DNA of 64,000 nucleotides from Prevotella sp. UBA7764 (GCA_002481295.1 DLDU01000051.1:1-64000); one strand, 5' to 3'; shown: positions 42,734 through 53,134, counted from the first letter of the stretch. Made by a program: numbers and translations. Notes: generated by a model from the sequence alone, not told the origin.

Positions 42734-45700
42734 TTAGAAGTCTACGGTGATACCCATTGTGACTGAGCGCGAACGCGGCGTCTGTGAACGGTCCACAGCA
42801 GGCGCATAGCCGCTCTGAACGATATCGGGGTCTACACCTGAATACTTCGTGATGACAAACGGGTTGTTGATGCTCGCATAGAAGGCGATACGGTTGAAGC
42901 CAAGGGCCTTGAGCTGCTTGGCCGTCAGAGCGTAGGACAGCTGGGCATAGCTCATACGCAGGTAAGAGCCATCCTCGACGAAGCGATCGCTGACCAACGT
43001 GTTGTAGTTGGTGTTGGTTCCGTACATGGCGCGTGGGATCGTGGTCACGTCGCCCTCCTTGCGCCAGCGGTAGTTCACTGCCTGACTCTGGTTGAAGTTA
43101 CTGCTCATCGACTCAGCATTGAGGCGGGCAAGGTTGAGAATCTTGTTGCCGTAACGATATGTGAACTGTGTTGTCAGACGCCACTCCTTATAAGAGAAGG
43201 TGAAACCGAAACCTCCCGTAAGCTTAGGCAGAGAGGAACCGAGGTAGACGATGTCAAGCGCGTCGATGTTGCCGTCGTGGTTAATGTCCTCATACATGGC
43301 ATCACCGCCTACGAAGGCATAGTTCTTACCCGTGCCATTGTTGTTGTAGTTGTAGCGCATCTGGATAGGATTGCCATCAGCGTCCAAGATAGGTTTACCC
43401 TCAGCATTGAAAGCGATAGGCGCTGTCTTGCCTGCGGCAAGGAAGGCCGAACGCTCTTCGGCATTCATATTCTTGAAGGTCTCAAAGTTGTACTGATAGA
43501 CCCCTTTGCTGCGGAATCCATAGATGGCACCAAACGGATTGTGGAGCTGCACACGTTGGAGATACTGCCCGTTGGAGTAGTTAAACGTGGAGTTGAGCGA
43601 GTTGAGCATGTAGCTGTCCATATCCAAGAGCTCATTGCGGTTGTTACCGAAGTTGGCATTCATGTCAAAGGTGAAGTGACCAGCCGTAACGAGTTTCTTG
43701 GTGTTGATATGGAACTCCCAACCGGTGTTGCGCATCTTACCGTTGTTGCGGTAGGCGAGCGTGGCAAAACCGGTGCTCGACGGGATGCGGTAGTCCTTCA
43801 GCAACATGTCGGTGATGGTGGTACTATATGCCTCGAAGGTGATGAAGAAGCGGTCATCGAAGAGGCCGAGATCCACACCGAGGTTGTAGCTGGTATTTTT
43901 TTGCATACGCAGGTCGGTGAGCCGGATGTTCTGCGGGTGCATGGAGCTCATGTCGAGATAGCGGTTACCGGTAGCGTACTTACGCACGTAGAGGTAGTCC
44001 TGATTGGGCTGTACGCCCACAACACCCCAACTCGGACGCAAGGAAAGCATCGAGAGACCGTGGTCGCGGAAGACTTTCATGAACGGCTCGTCGACAATGT
44101 TCCAACGCAGAGAGACGGAGGGGAAATAAGCCCAGCGCTTCTTAGGACCGAACTTAGAAGTACCATCGGCACGCAGTGTGAAGTCAAACATATAGCGGCT
44201 CTTGTAAGCGTAGTGGCCCGAATAGGTGAAGTACATCGAGCGCCACTCGTTGTACCATGAGCTCAGACCCGTGTTGATACCACCGGCATCCGGACTGGAG
44301 AAATCCTTACCCGGCAGGCCCTTGGAGCCATTGCTCTGTCCGCTTGACGAACCAGAGTTGAGTTCGAAACGTCCCATCATCTGCAGGGAGTAGTCCTCAT
44401 TGGCGAAGTGCGGGATGAAGGTCAGCGTGTGCTTGGTGTTGAAACCGAAGCTCTTGCTGCTGCCCGAACTGGCAAGGTTCACACCGTTGTTCCAGGCCAC
44501 CGTGGTGAGCTCAGAGGGATAGAAGCTATTGTCGTACTGGTTGAAGACACTGGCATAGACACTACCACGGTAGTTGAGCTGGGTGTGTGAGGCATCCATA
44601 CCCAAGAGGTGATAATTGATGACGAGCTCTGGATTGAGGTCGTAAGTGCTGCGCCCTTTCTTGGCGAGATGGGCACTGGCCACAGGGTTGACGAGTTTCT
44701 TCTGGTCATCCTTGAAAACATCTGACGCACTTTGCAGCATCTCGTAGTAGCGGTCGGTGTTCTCGCCGGTCACAGGATCCTGCTCGTAGATAGCCATGTT
44801 CGGCATCTTCTTCATGGCGATGTCGAGCAGGTTGTCGTAGTTCATGTCGTTCTTGGTGTAGGTCAGAGAGAAGTTGGTCGAGATCTTGATACGCTCACTG
44901 ACATAGTAGTCCAGGGCCACATTGGTGGAGAAACGGTTGAGTTTCTGCATGATCATCGTACCAGTCTCATGGTCGTAACCCATACCGATACGGAACGAAG
45001 CCTTCTCACCACCACCCGTCACGGAGACATAGTGGTTTTGTCGCAGACCGTTTTGTGTGACCGCTTTGCGCCAGTCGGTGTTGTTGTTGTATTGTTCATA
45101 CTCCGAGAACGAGGGATCATAGTTGATCTCACGGATGTTCTGGCTACGGATATCGCTCTGTGTGGGGTTGAAGTAGCTCTCCTTGAGCATCATCGTGTAG
45201 TCATCACCGTTGAGCAGTGCATAGCCTTGGGGCTGATGCGTGCCGGTGAGTTTCAGAGAGTAGCTCACGCGTGGCTTACCCATGGCACCACGTTTGGTAG
45301 TGATCTCGATGACACCGTTACCACCTTGAGAACCATAAACGGCAGTGGCGGCGGCATCCTTCAGAACGTTGATGGAGGCGATATCCTCAGGGTTGATGTT
45401 AAGCAACTCAGCGAACTTCTCGTTGTTGGCACCGGCAAGATCGAAGTTGGACATATCGACGTTGCGGATGTTGCCGTTGATAACGATCAGCGGGTTGGAG
45501 TCGGTGAGCGTAGAGAGTGACGAGGCACCACGCAGGCGAAGGTTGGAACCGGATCCCAAGTCACCGGAGTTGGCAATGATGTCCAGACCGGCGATACGTC
45601 CCTGCAGGGCTTCATCGATGGTCGTCACGCCCAGTCCTGCAAGGTCCTTCATGTTCAGACTCTGTGATGCGTAAGAGATCTCACGCTCAGGAATGCTCAA

Positions 45701-46108
45701 GTTGTTACCGGTGGTGCGGCGGCGAGCCGTGACGGTGACCTCCTTGATCTCGTTCTCCGTCTTGAGCATGATTTTATACTCACTGCGGTCCAAGGGCAGA
45801 GTCTGCTTCTTCATACCGACGAAACTGAACTGGATCTTGTTTTTCGGACTCTTCACCGCCATGGAGAAGTTACCGTTGAGGTCGGATACGGTAGAGTTGA
45901 TGATACGTCCGCTGGCGTCGATCTCCACGACGGTGGCGCCCATCAAGGGTCCCATCTCGTCGGAGACAGTCCCATGGACGTTACCCGTCTGGGCCATCAC
46001 GGTGGCACAGCTGAGCATTGCACCGGCGAGAATGGTCAGGCGGCGGTGCGACATCGCCTTGCGCAGCAATGCCTGTAGGTCTATGATATTATAATATTGT
46101 TTTCGCAT
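42734..46108 (-). CDS. SusC-family TonB-dependent outer-membrane transporter
   Basis: A 1124-residue transporter. The ATG at 46108 lies 3 bases after the preceding stop, but Met19 (MSHRRLTILAGAMLSCATVMAQ) looks like a cleaner signal-peptide start. A beta domain GNVHGTVSDEMGPLMGATVVEID (about 42-125) precedes the TonB-box-like KEVTVTARRR. The plug has PLIVINGNIRNVDMSNF and INPEDIASINVLKDAAATAVYGSQGGNGVIEITTKR; the barrel ends RSRSVTMGITVDF. It is translationally tied to the fasciclin lipoprotein upstream and to SusD downstream. Confidence 0.95.
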   Translation of the reverse strand: MRKQYYNIIDLQALLRKAMSHRRLTILAGAMLSCATVMAQTGNVHGTVSDEMGPLMGATVVEIDASGRIINSTVSDLNGNFSMAVKSPKNKIQFSFVGMKKQTLPLDRSEYKIMLKTENEIKEVTVTARRRTTGNNLSIPEREISYASQSLNMKDLAGLGVTTIDEALQGRIAGLDIIANSGDLGSGSNLRLRGASSLSTLTDSNPLIVINGNIRNVDMSNFDLAGANNEKFAELLNINPEDIASINVLKDAAATAVYGSQGGNGVIEITTKRGAMGKPRVSYSLKLTGTHQPQGYALLNGDDYTMMLKESYFNPTQSDIRSQNIREINYDPSFSEYEQYNNNTDWRKAVTQNGLRQNHYVSVTGGGEKASFRIGMGYDHETGTMIMQKLNRFSTNVALDYYVSERIKISTNFSLTYTKNDMNYDNLLDIAMKKMPNMAIYEQDPVTGENTDRYYEMLQSASDVFKDDQKKLVNPVASAHLAKKGRSTYDLNPELVINYHLLGMDASHTQLNYRGSVYASVFNQYDNSFYPSELTTVAWNNGVNLASSGSSKSFGFNTKHTLTFIPHFANEDYSLQMMGRFELNSGSSSGQSNGSKGLPGKDFSSPDAGGINTGLSSWYNEWRSMYFTYSGHYAYKSRYMFDFTLRADGTSKFGPKKRWAYFPSVSLRWNIVDEPFMKVFRDHGLSMLSLRPSWGVVGVQPNQDYLYVRKYATGNRYLDMSSMHPQNIRLTDLRMQKNTSYNLGVDLGLFDDRFFITFEAYSTTITDMLLKDYRIPSSTGFATLAYRNNGKMRNTGWEFHINTKKLVTAGHFTFDMNANFGNNRNELLDMDSYMLNSLNSTFNYSNGQYLQRVQLHNPFGAIYGFRSKGVYQYNFETFKNMNAEERSAFLAAGKTAPIAFNAEGKPILDADGNPIQMRYNYNNNGTGKNYAFVGGDAMYEDINHDGNIDALDIVYLGSSLPKLTGGFGFTFSYKEWRLTTQFTYRYGNKILNLARLNAESMSSNFNQSQAVNYRWRKEGDVTTIPRAMYGTNTNYNTLVSDRFVEDGSYLRMSYAQLSYALTAKQLKALGFNRIAFYASINNPFVITKYSGVDPDIVQSGYAPAVDRSQTPRSRSVTMGITVDF

Positions 46109-46111
46109 GGC

Positions 46112-48838
46112 TTACTTTCTTCTGTGTTGGATGTATTTCTTTGCGAGACTCTTCCACGGGGTCATAGCGTTCTTACTGTAGAACAGCGGACCATCGATGA
46201 GATGGACCACAGCGTCGGAACTGCTATAGATCATCTTAGCATAGCCCGTACCGCTGAACCAGTACTCGCGGCAGATGTTGTTGTACAATCCCGATTTCTT
46301 TTCCACGTGGCGTACGTTGCCGGCCTCGTCCTTGATGGTGAGTTGCCCGCCCTTTTGGGTCACATTGATGGGATAGTAGACATTGTTGTCCGGGTCCAGA
46401 AGCATTGTCTCGTAGTTGCTTGTGGTGATGGCGCGATGGCTCACGGCACCATTGGCATCGGTGACTTCCTCATAGTTGGTGGGGTTGCCGCCAATAGCAA
46501 TGGAGTTGTCCTGGATATGGTAGCATACGAAGTTGAGGATGCGCTCCTTGATGGCTTTCGCCATAGCAGCAGCGTTCTTGTCACCATCCTCACCTTTCTT
46601 ATAATACTCGTCATACTCGCTCCACGTGGGCAGGATACCCTCGGCAGTAAGCTTCTTTATAGCTTCATTGGAAGGTACGTAGACCGTGTAGTTGAAGTTG
46701 TTGAAGAGGTTGATGTTGAAGTTACCATTGCTCTGACCGGCACAAGTGTACATCGTCTTCGACAACTTCATGGAGTTGACCAGCAAAGCATCGTTGCCGA
46801 GCTTCTCGTCAGGACCGATGAGGAGCTTGAGGAACTCAGAGTACTCTTCGTGATCCTTGAGTACCTGATAGACAGAGCGCGGACCGGTCATCGGGATCAT
46901 CTTGTCGACGGTATAGGTCTTACCATTACCGTTCTTCGACAAATCGTAGATAGCAGAGACAGGTATGGAAGCGCCGTGGTCGATCTGCCAGCCACCGGCG
47001 ACCGTCATATCAGCCTTGTCACCGTCAGTGACCTTGATGAGCGAACCACTCTTGGTCTTGTAGTAACTATAATTCGAACTGATAGGTCCGACGATAATAA
47101 GGTTGTTAATCAAGTCCTGCAAACGGTTCTTGATGATGTTTTCGGGCACGCTGGCCTGCAATTTATCACCAACGGCGATATTGCCATTCTCGTCGATGTC
47201 ACAGCCATAGCGCATAGCCTTCACCGAGTTGCTGAGATTGTCCCAATAGAATACGATCACGGTCTCCTGACGATCACCAAAGTTGGCAGGGTCAACATAG
47301 TACAGCAAAGCGTTATTGTCAGGCAGGATGAGCGAGTAGTGAAGATACTCATTCTCCTTACCCTTGGCAGCCATGGAGTTGAGATAGGGTCTGAATTCAA
47401 GCTCATTGATGGCCCAGTTGGTGATGCTCATCGTCTCAGAGTTGTTCTTAGCCGGGAAGGCGACACTGTAATACTCCATCGGGGTGAACACCTTATTAGT
47501 AAGATAGATGACACCGTTGCAACCAATGAACGTGCTGTCCACATCGGCCGGCTTCACGCCCATCTCCTCTTTGGCATCGTTGACAATAGAGGAGAACTTA
47601 GAGGGAATAGCGTCTACGAAACTACCCACCATATTGACATTGATGAGAGAGGCGAGGATGTTGTCGGGCACATTGTCCCATGTGCCATAGCGCTCCTTGA
47701 GCATCTGTCCCTCGCCATTGTTCCACCAGTCTTCCAGTACCGTGTTGGTCGGCACAAACATCACGCCGGCATCATAGTGCAAGTCCTTGCCACTGGTGTT
47801 GGCGTACATATACTGATTCCATCCCGGATCGAAGTTCAGTGTGGCATCGCTGGGCATGTTACCCGGTGCAGGGTTGCCGGCGGTGACAGGCAGGGCACGG
47901 CCGTTAGGAGTGAAATAGTGGAGCGTGAAGACGGAATCGACACTGGCGTTATAGAGTCGGTTGTACTCTGTCGTCTTCGCTTTGTCGTAGTAAGGAGCGG
48001 AGAAGCGGTCGATGAGGTGCGCCCACAGACTGGTGTTGGCATGCTCATGAAGGATCTGTGCCATATTCTCAAACGGTTCCACGACATCATCCATCTTTTG
48101 GATGTATCCGTTCTTGCAGGTGATGTCGCGCTCCACCACCTTATGATCGCCGATGAGTGCGTCGCTCGTAGAAGTACTGATGCCATTGCTGAGGATCTTC
48201 ACGTCCTCACTGGTGAATCCGTTCTTCTGCATAAACTCCGGCAGGAAGTGGATCATCGGTGCGGTGATGTCGCCCAAGCCTGTGTGTCCGTCGCGGAAAA
48301 GAATGATGTTCTTATGGTTGTTGCGATACCACGTCCATGCCTTTTGGTTAGGACTCATCTTGGTGTAGGGCATGGTATATACCGAGTCAAAAGCACTGGC
48401 AGAGGTCGGACGACGCATAGCGAGGCCTTTCTCCGGCGGTGTGGCAGACACGTTGCTCATCAGTTCGATGAGGTAAGCATTGTTGATGACCTGGTTGTTG
48501 AGCAAGAGTTTCTTCTGGGCGGTGGAGAGCTTGTCGTAGGAACGCGCGCCCCATTTGTTGTTCTTGAACCAGTTGTCATAGGTAGCATCATCAGCGACGA
48601 AGATCGTCAACGACCCCGTGTGACTCATCTTCTCGGTGAGTCCGAGGTCATCGATCAGCCTCAACGTGTACTGATAGTTGCCCTGATTCTTCAACTCCTC
48701 ATAGATAGAGTTGCCCAGCCACGAGGGCTGTCCGGTCAGCAGGTCGTCCTTGCACGACTGGAGAGAGAGAGCACCTACCACCAGACCGATTGCGAAAGCA
48801 GATCTCGTGATTCCAAAAGTTAGGTGTTTACACTTCAT
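46112..48838 (-). CDS. Four-module fasciclin surface lipoprotein (908 residues)
   Basis: A large lipoprotein with lipobox SLQSC (Cys29). At least three and perhaps four fasciclin-like modules are visible: about 45-185 (TLRLIDDLGLTEKMSHTGS, then LTIFVADDATYDNWF), about 270-470 (HYDAGVMFVPTNTVLEDWW), a degenerate one at about 480-640 (LHYSLILPDNNALLYYV), and about 660-890 (NYTVYVPSNEAIKKLTAEG). It stops 3 bases before the susC start, so the two are surely co-expressed. It begins 30 bases after the GH51-GH43 gene. It is probably an elongated glycan- or glycoprotein-capturing protein working with the adjacent SusCD pair. Confidence 0.82.
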   Translation of the reverse strand: MKCKHLTFGITRSAFAIGLVVGALSLQSCKDDLLTGQPSWLGNSIYEELKNQGNYQYTLRLIDDLGLTEKMSHTGSLTIFVADDATYDNWFKNNKWGARSYDKLSTAQKKLLLNNQVINNAYLIELMSNVSATPPEKGLAMRRPTSASAFDSVYTMPYTKMSPNQKAWTWYRNNHKNIILFRDGHTGLGDITAPMIHFLPEFMQKNGFTSEDVKILSNGISTSTSDALIGDHKVVERDITCKNGYIQKMDDVVEPFENMAQILHEHANTSLWAHLIDRFSAPYYDKAKTTEYNRLYNASVDSVFTLHYFTPNGRALPVTAGNPAPGNMPSDATLNFDPGWNQYMYANTSGKDLHYDAGVMFVPTNTVLEDWWNNGEGQMLKERYGTWDNVPDNILASLINVNMVGSFVDAIPSKFSSIVNDAKEEMGVKPADVDSTFIGCNGVIYLTNKVFTPMEYYSVAFPAKNNSETMSITNWAINELEFRPYLNSMAAKGKENEYLHYSLILPDNNALLYYVDPANFGDRQETVIVFYWDNLSNSVKAMRYGCDIDENGNIAVGDKLQASVPENIIKNRLQDLINNLIIVGPISSNYSYYKTKSGSLIKVTDGDKADMTVAGGWQIDHGASIPVSAIYDLSKNGNGKTYTVDKMIPMTGPRSVYQVLKDHEEYSEFLKLLIGPDEKLGNDALLVNSMKLSKTMYTCAGQSNGNFNINLFNNFNYTVYVPSNEAIKKLTAEGILPTWSEYDEYYKKGEDGDKNAAAMAKAIKERILNFVCYHIQDNSIAIGGNPTNYEEVTDANGAVSHRAITTSNYETMLLDPDNNVYYPINVTQKGGQLTIKDEAGNVRHVEKKSGLYNNICREYWFSGTGYAKMIYSSSDAVVHLIDGPLFYSKNAMTPWKSLAKKYIQHRRK

Positions 48839-48868
48839 GTGATTGTGGTTATATTATTATATTATTCT

Positions 48869-51800
48869 TTATCTTACGATTTTCTTTCCACCTTGGATAT
48901 AGACGCCATGTCCGGCCGTCTTCAAATCGACACGGCGTCCGGTGAGCGTGTAGGCGCTGCTGTCGGTGGACGTTATATCGCGGACGTTACGGATTCCGGA
49001 GAGTTGTCCGAGATAGTGGAGGGTGAAGTTATCAAAGCAGCACCAGTCTGCCGATGTCCAACTGTCCTTGCGGATGCCCAGTGTGATGTCACCGGCTTTG
49101 GCGAGTGTGAGCTTGATGGTGTTCTTGTAAAGGCCATAGTTGTTGAAAGCCTCATTGGCCTGCGACACATTGTCGGGATAAGTATAGGGTGAGAAGGTGT
49201 AGCGTAAACTGGAGTTGTCATAGAGACTCATCACGGCAGCCTCTGCCTCGTTGGCATAAAAGACGGCATCAAGACTCTCTGTTCCCTCCTGATGCGCAGA
49301 ATAGGCAGTGTTGATGCTGCCATTGCGGAAGAAGCTCTGCACACCGATCTCATAATCGCCCGCAGGCAGATTGGTGATGGTCTGATGAAAATCGAAGTTC
49401 TTGTTGTAGAACTCAGCCACCTGGCCGTTGGCCTGTGTAAACGATGTGTTAGCTTCCCAAGCGGCAGAGCCCTTGGAGAAGCCAGCATTGGCGATGAGTG
49501 GTGTCAGGTCTGTAGCTCGCCCCTGATTGGCTTCGTCGCGGAGAAAGCCCGCCACTTCGCCCGCAACCTTGGACAACGCCTTGGCAGCAGCGGTCATGCG
49601 GGCGGCATTCTCCTCAAAGGTAGTGGAGAGCGTGAGCGCCTCGTTGGCCTGGTCTAAGACCGCCTTCACAGATGTGTTGTCGGTGGTCTTATAGATAGCC
49701 TCTACGGTGGACAGGAGCGTCTTCACGCTGTCCCAAGAGAGGAGATAGTCGTATTCCGGCTGTGTGAGCTTGAGGATGCTGCCATGCTGGGCATTGTTGC
49801 TGCCGACGATGCGCATGGGAGCAGAGGGGTGGAGACCGTGCTCGTCAAGGCCAAGCGTCTTGTAACCGTAACCGCCACCATAGTTGATGAAGCTCAACTT
49901 CCACTTGGTCTGTCCGATCTCACGCCACTGTGTAGGAGCCTCGATGGCCTGGTTGTTGTCGCTGACATGGAATCCGTCAGTAATCGTCCACACCGTAGTG
50001 CCGGTGGTAACGTCGCCGTCAGCAGGCACAAGATGCGGTGCTGTCGCACGGTTGAAGCCATTGGCCTTCTCACATTTATAGACCATCTGATAATCATTGT
50101 CGACAGCATTGTACACGATGTCGGCATCGATGATGTCGTAGCCGGGATCGAAATAGAGACGTGGCTCCGTCAGTATGTTCAGATTTTTGTCAATGAGCTG
50201 ATAATAGATGCGATGACGGTCGGGAAAGCCAACGCTGTAGTAGAGCACATAGCGGCGTGTGACCGGGTCATAGATGACTTGAGGTGCCCAGGCGGCAGTC
50301 ATCTGGTCGGCGGTGATACCGCCGAGTGCCTTTAGGTTGTCGCTGCTCTCAAGGTCGATCTTCACGTTCTTCGTCCAGTGTACGAGGTCGGGAGTGAGCA
50401 TCAGATCCATGATGTGGTTGCTGGTCCAGCCGAGCCGTGAAGTCATGTCAGTGCCCACGAGCATGAAGCCACCGTCCTCAAGGCGTGTGACATAAGCGTC
50501 GCGCATGCCGCCGGTGATGGTGTTGTCCTTGGTAGAGAACACCTCCGAGCCACTGAGCAGGTCGGTCCAGTACTGCCCCGTACGGCTCAGCGAATAACTT
50601 GTAAACTCGCCTTTGGAGCTCATGTGGGCATAGAGATAACCAGCCTTGTCCTTATCCTCAGCCTCGTAAGCAGAATAGGTGACGACAGCCTCGGGTGCCA
50701 CATCTTTCACATCGTAGCGATAGATACTCAACGAATAGGCGGGAGCATCGAGGGTGAGCACGCCGTCGCGAGAGACGCTGACGGTCTGTTCCTTAGCGGG
50801 CACGACCTTGTTGGGCTCGTCCATCGTGTTCTCGTCAGTGCCGAAAGCCGATTGCAGACGCTGCACAGTGCCTGCGGTAGCCTCCATGTTCTTCAGGTTC
50901 AAGGTCACGGTGCGTGCCGAAGCGTAAGGATTGACGAGCTTGACGATGAGTTGGTTGCTCAGTGTGTCGAGCTGTACGCTCTGATAGACGCTGCGCTCGA
51001 CCGGCAGAGAGAAGGTATGTACCGTCTCACCGTCGCGCTTGCAGATGACCTGACCGTCGCGCACATCCACCTCCAAGTCGTACCACTGACCATTGTTGAC
51101 CGTAAACGCCTTCGGATCAATGGTGGTTTTGTTGCCATTTACACAGCGCTCCACGGCATCCTGGGTATTGTTCCATCCACCGATATTCCACCAGAAATAG
51201 TTGTTGCTGTCCTGATAGTTGAAGATGATGAGGAAGCCCTCACTGCCGCTGTCCTTACGCGCGCGTACCTTATATATATAGTCTCCCTTGACGGGGATAT
51301 TGAGTACGGCCTTACAATCTTGGGCATTGTCGGACTGCGCGAGCACGCCGCCGTCAGCACTCCATGAGCCGGAGCCGGTAGTCCACTGTGCCAGTCCGCC
51401 GTTGAAGTCGTCATTGCCCAAAGCAGTACCGTCGGCATTGAGCAGCTGGGCATCGTCGTAGCTCACCTGCGTGTTCCAGGCGCCCACGCCGACCTTTTGT
51501 CCGGCCACGGCTTGCGCGGAGGTGTTTCCCGTCTCAGTCCATTTCAAGTTCTGCGTGCCAAGGTTGTTGCCCATCAGCTTCTGCACATAATAAGACGGAG
51601 TGACAAAGTTCTGATCGGCATTGAAGTGTATCATGTCGTAGGCCCAGGTGGGATTGCTCTCGTGAGTGAAGATAGGAGCAAAGGAAGCCATGCGGCACAC
51701 ATCGCTGTTACGCTCCATGCCCAGCATATAGACGGCCTCGCTGAGAGCGGCAGAGAGGTTGCCATATTTGCCGTAGCTGCCTCCGTTGGCGGCATACTCA

Positions 51801-53134
51801 CCATTGTAGACACCGATGGAGCGCGACACGTTGTCGTATTTGTTATAGTTGGCAATCATCCAGTCGGCAGTGCGGTAATAGTGCTCGTCGACGAGTTCCA
51901 CAGGGTTGGCATTGCGCCACGAGGGGTTGTCGGTGCCCCAAGCTTCGACGTTGCCGATGCAGACGATATCCGGGTATTTTGCTTTGATGGCATCATAGAA
52001 CATCTTATAGCGCTCGGCATACTCACTGCTCTGGGCGTTGGCGTCGGCTTGATAGTTTTCATTACCAATCTCAATAAATTTCAAGTTGTAAGGAGCGGCA
52101 TGACCGTTGGCCACACGCTTGGCGCCCCATGTTGTGGAAGCGTCGCCATTGGCATACTCGATAGCGTCGAGACAGTCCTGCACAAGGGCCTTGGTGTCGT
52201 CGAGCGAGAGTGTGAAGCCATGACCGAGACCAACGTTGACGACAAAGAGCGGTGCGGCACCGAGATCCTCGCAGAGTTGCAGATACTCGTCGAAGCCGAG
52301 ACCGTCGGATGACCAGTAGCCCCAATTGCGGTTCCAGTGTCCTGGTCGCTGCTCAATGGGACCGATGGTTTTCTTCCACTGGAAAGCATTGTCGTAGCCT
52401 TCCTGTCCCTCGACATAGCAACCGCCGGGAAAGCGCAGGAAAGAGGGATGGGTGTCGGCAAGCAGCTGTGCCAGATCGGGACGCAGTCCATTGGCGCGCC
52501 CCTTCCACGTAGCGGGGAAAAGCGAGACGACGTCGACGGTCATCGTGCCGTCGGCGGTAGCGAGGAGTTGCAGGCTGCCTTTGGCAGCGTCAGTATGTGC
52601 GGTAATCGTTGTCGTCAGTTTTGTCCAGTCGGTCGCATTGACCTCACCGACGAGGGCAGCTTCACCGACAGTCTTTCCCTTCTCGTCGACCAATCGGGCC
52701 ACGAGATGGTTGTTGAGGGCTTTGCTGCCCTTGACCCAAAGAGAGAGCGTGTAAGTAGAGCCATTGCGCAACGCCATGCCCCAGTATCCGTTGTTGACGA
52801 TACCCTTCGGCGCGGAAGCGGAAGATCCCTTGACCGTTACAGTCAGAGCATGACCCTGAGACTTGTTGAGCAGCCCGGCACCGGTCAGACTCATGGTGGC
52901 TCCGTTGATCGCCTGCCAGCCTTCCGTGCCGTCCTCAAACGAGCGGTTCTTCACAAGCTCGGCATAGAGTCCACCCTCACCGGCATGGTTGATTTCCTCA
53001 AAGAAAAGGCCATATTGATAAGGACTGGTTAAAGGACCACGCAACGTGGCGTCCACGTTCATCGTGATTTGTGCCTGCGCATGTGAGGCGGTAGCCAGTA
53101 AGACAAGTGAGAGGGCTTTTGTGATTGTTCTCAT
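48869..53134 (-). CDS. Secreted GH51 alpha-L-arabinofuranosidase fused to a GH43-like domain
   Basis: A 1421-residue enzyme with signal peptide (1-22). Order: GH51 N-terminal strands with FEEINHAGEGGLYAELVKNRSFE (45-67), an inserted CBM4/9-like sandwich (about 68-207), the GH51 barrel with FLRFPGGCYVEG, acid/base Glu359 in EIGNEN and probable nucleophile Glu446 in VYNGEYA; a concanavalin-like sandwich inserted at about 573-712 inside the GH51 beta domain; then a GH43-like propeller (about 828-1130) with GGMRDAYVTRLEDG, AAWAPQVIYDP and QAIEAPTQW; a FIVAR-like linker; a binding module (about 1214-1375, FYNKNFDFHQTITNLPAGDYE); and a type IX-like tail (GVYIQGGKKIVR). It should release arabinofuranose from side chains. 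Confidence 0.88.
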   Translation of the reverse strand: MRTITKALSLVLLATASHAQAQITMNVDATLRGPLTSPYQYGLFFEEINHAGEGGLYAELVKNRSFEDGTEGWQAINGATMSLTGAGLLNKSQGHALTVTVKGSSASAPKGIVNNGYWGMALRNGSTYTLSLWVKGSKALNNHLVARLVDEKGKTVGEAALVGEVNATDWTKLTTTITAHTDAAKGSLQLLATADGTMTVDVVSLFPATWKGRANGLRPDLAQLLADTHPSFLRFPGGCYVEGQEGYDNAFQWKKTIGPIEQRPGHWNRNWGYWSSDGLGFDEYLQLCEDLGAAPLFVVNVGLGHGFTLSLDDTKALVQDCLDAIEYANGDASTTWGAKRVANGHAAPYNLKFIEIGNENYQADANAQSSEYAERYKMFYDAIKAKYPDIVCIGNVEAWGTDNPSWRNANPVELVDEHYYRTADWMIANYNKYDNVSRSIGVYNGEYAANGGSYGKYGNLSAALSEAVYMLGMERNSDVCRMASFAPIFTHESNPTWAYDMIHFNADQNFVTPSYYVQKLMGNNLGTQNLKWTETGNTSAQAVAGQKVGVGAWNTQVSYDDAQLLNADGTALGNDDFNGGLAQWTTGSGSWSADGGVLAQSDNAQDCKAVLNIPVKGDYIYKVRARKDSGSEGFLIIFNYQDSNNYFWWNIGGWNNTQDAVERCVNGNKTTIDPKAFTVNNGQWYDLEVDVRDGQVICKRDGETVHTFSLPVERSVYQSVQLDTLSNQLIVKLVNPYASARTVTLNLKNMEATAGTVQRLQSAFGTDENTMDEPNKVVPAKEQTVSVSRDGVLTLDAPAYSLSIYRYDVKDVAPEAVVTYSAYEAEDKDKAGYLYAHMSSKGEFTSYSLSRTGQYWTDLLSGSEVFSTKDNTITGGMRDAYVTRLEDGGFMLVGTDMTSRLGWTSNHIMDLMLTPDLVHWTKNVKIDLESSDNLKALGGITADQMTAAWAPQVIYDPVTRRYVLYYSVGFPDRHRIYYQLIDKNLNILTEPRLYFDPGYDIIDADIVYNAVDNDYQMVYKCEKANGFNRATAPHLVPADGDVTTGTTVWTITDGFHVSDNNQAIEAPTQWREIGQTKWKLSFINYGGGYGYKTLGLDEHGLHPSAPMRIVGSNNAQHGSILKLTQPEYDYLLSWDSVKTLLSTVEAIYKTTDNTSVKAVLDQANEALTLSTTFEENAARMTAAAKALSKVAGEVAGFLRDEANQGRATDLTPLIANAGFSKGSAAWEANTSFTQANGQVAEFYNKNFDFHQTITNLPAGDYEIGVQSFFRNGSINTAYSAHQEGTESLDAVFYANEAEAAVMSLYDNSSLRYTFSPYTYPDNVSQANEAFNNYGLYKNTIKLTLAKAGDITLGIRKDSWTSADWCCFDNFTLHYLGQLSGIRNVRDITSTDSSAYTLTGRRVDLKTAGHGVYIQGGKKIVR

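Noticed and set aside
46097..48823. Plus-strand open frame of 908 codons opposite the fasciclin lipoprotein
   Set aside because: Exact antisense shadow; rich in Val, Ile, Asp and His with no signal peptide or domain, whereas the minus strand has a lipobox and fasciclin modules.
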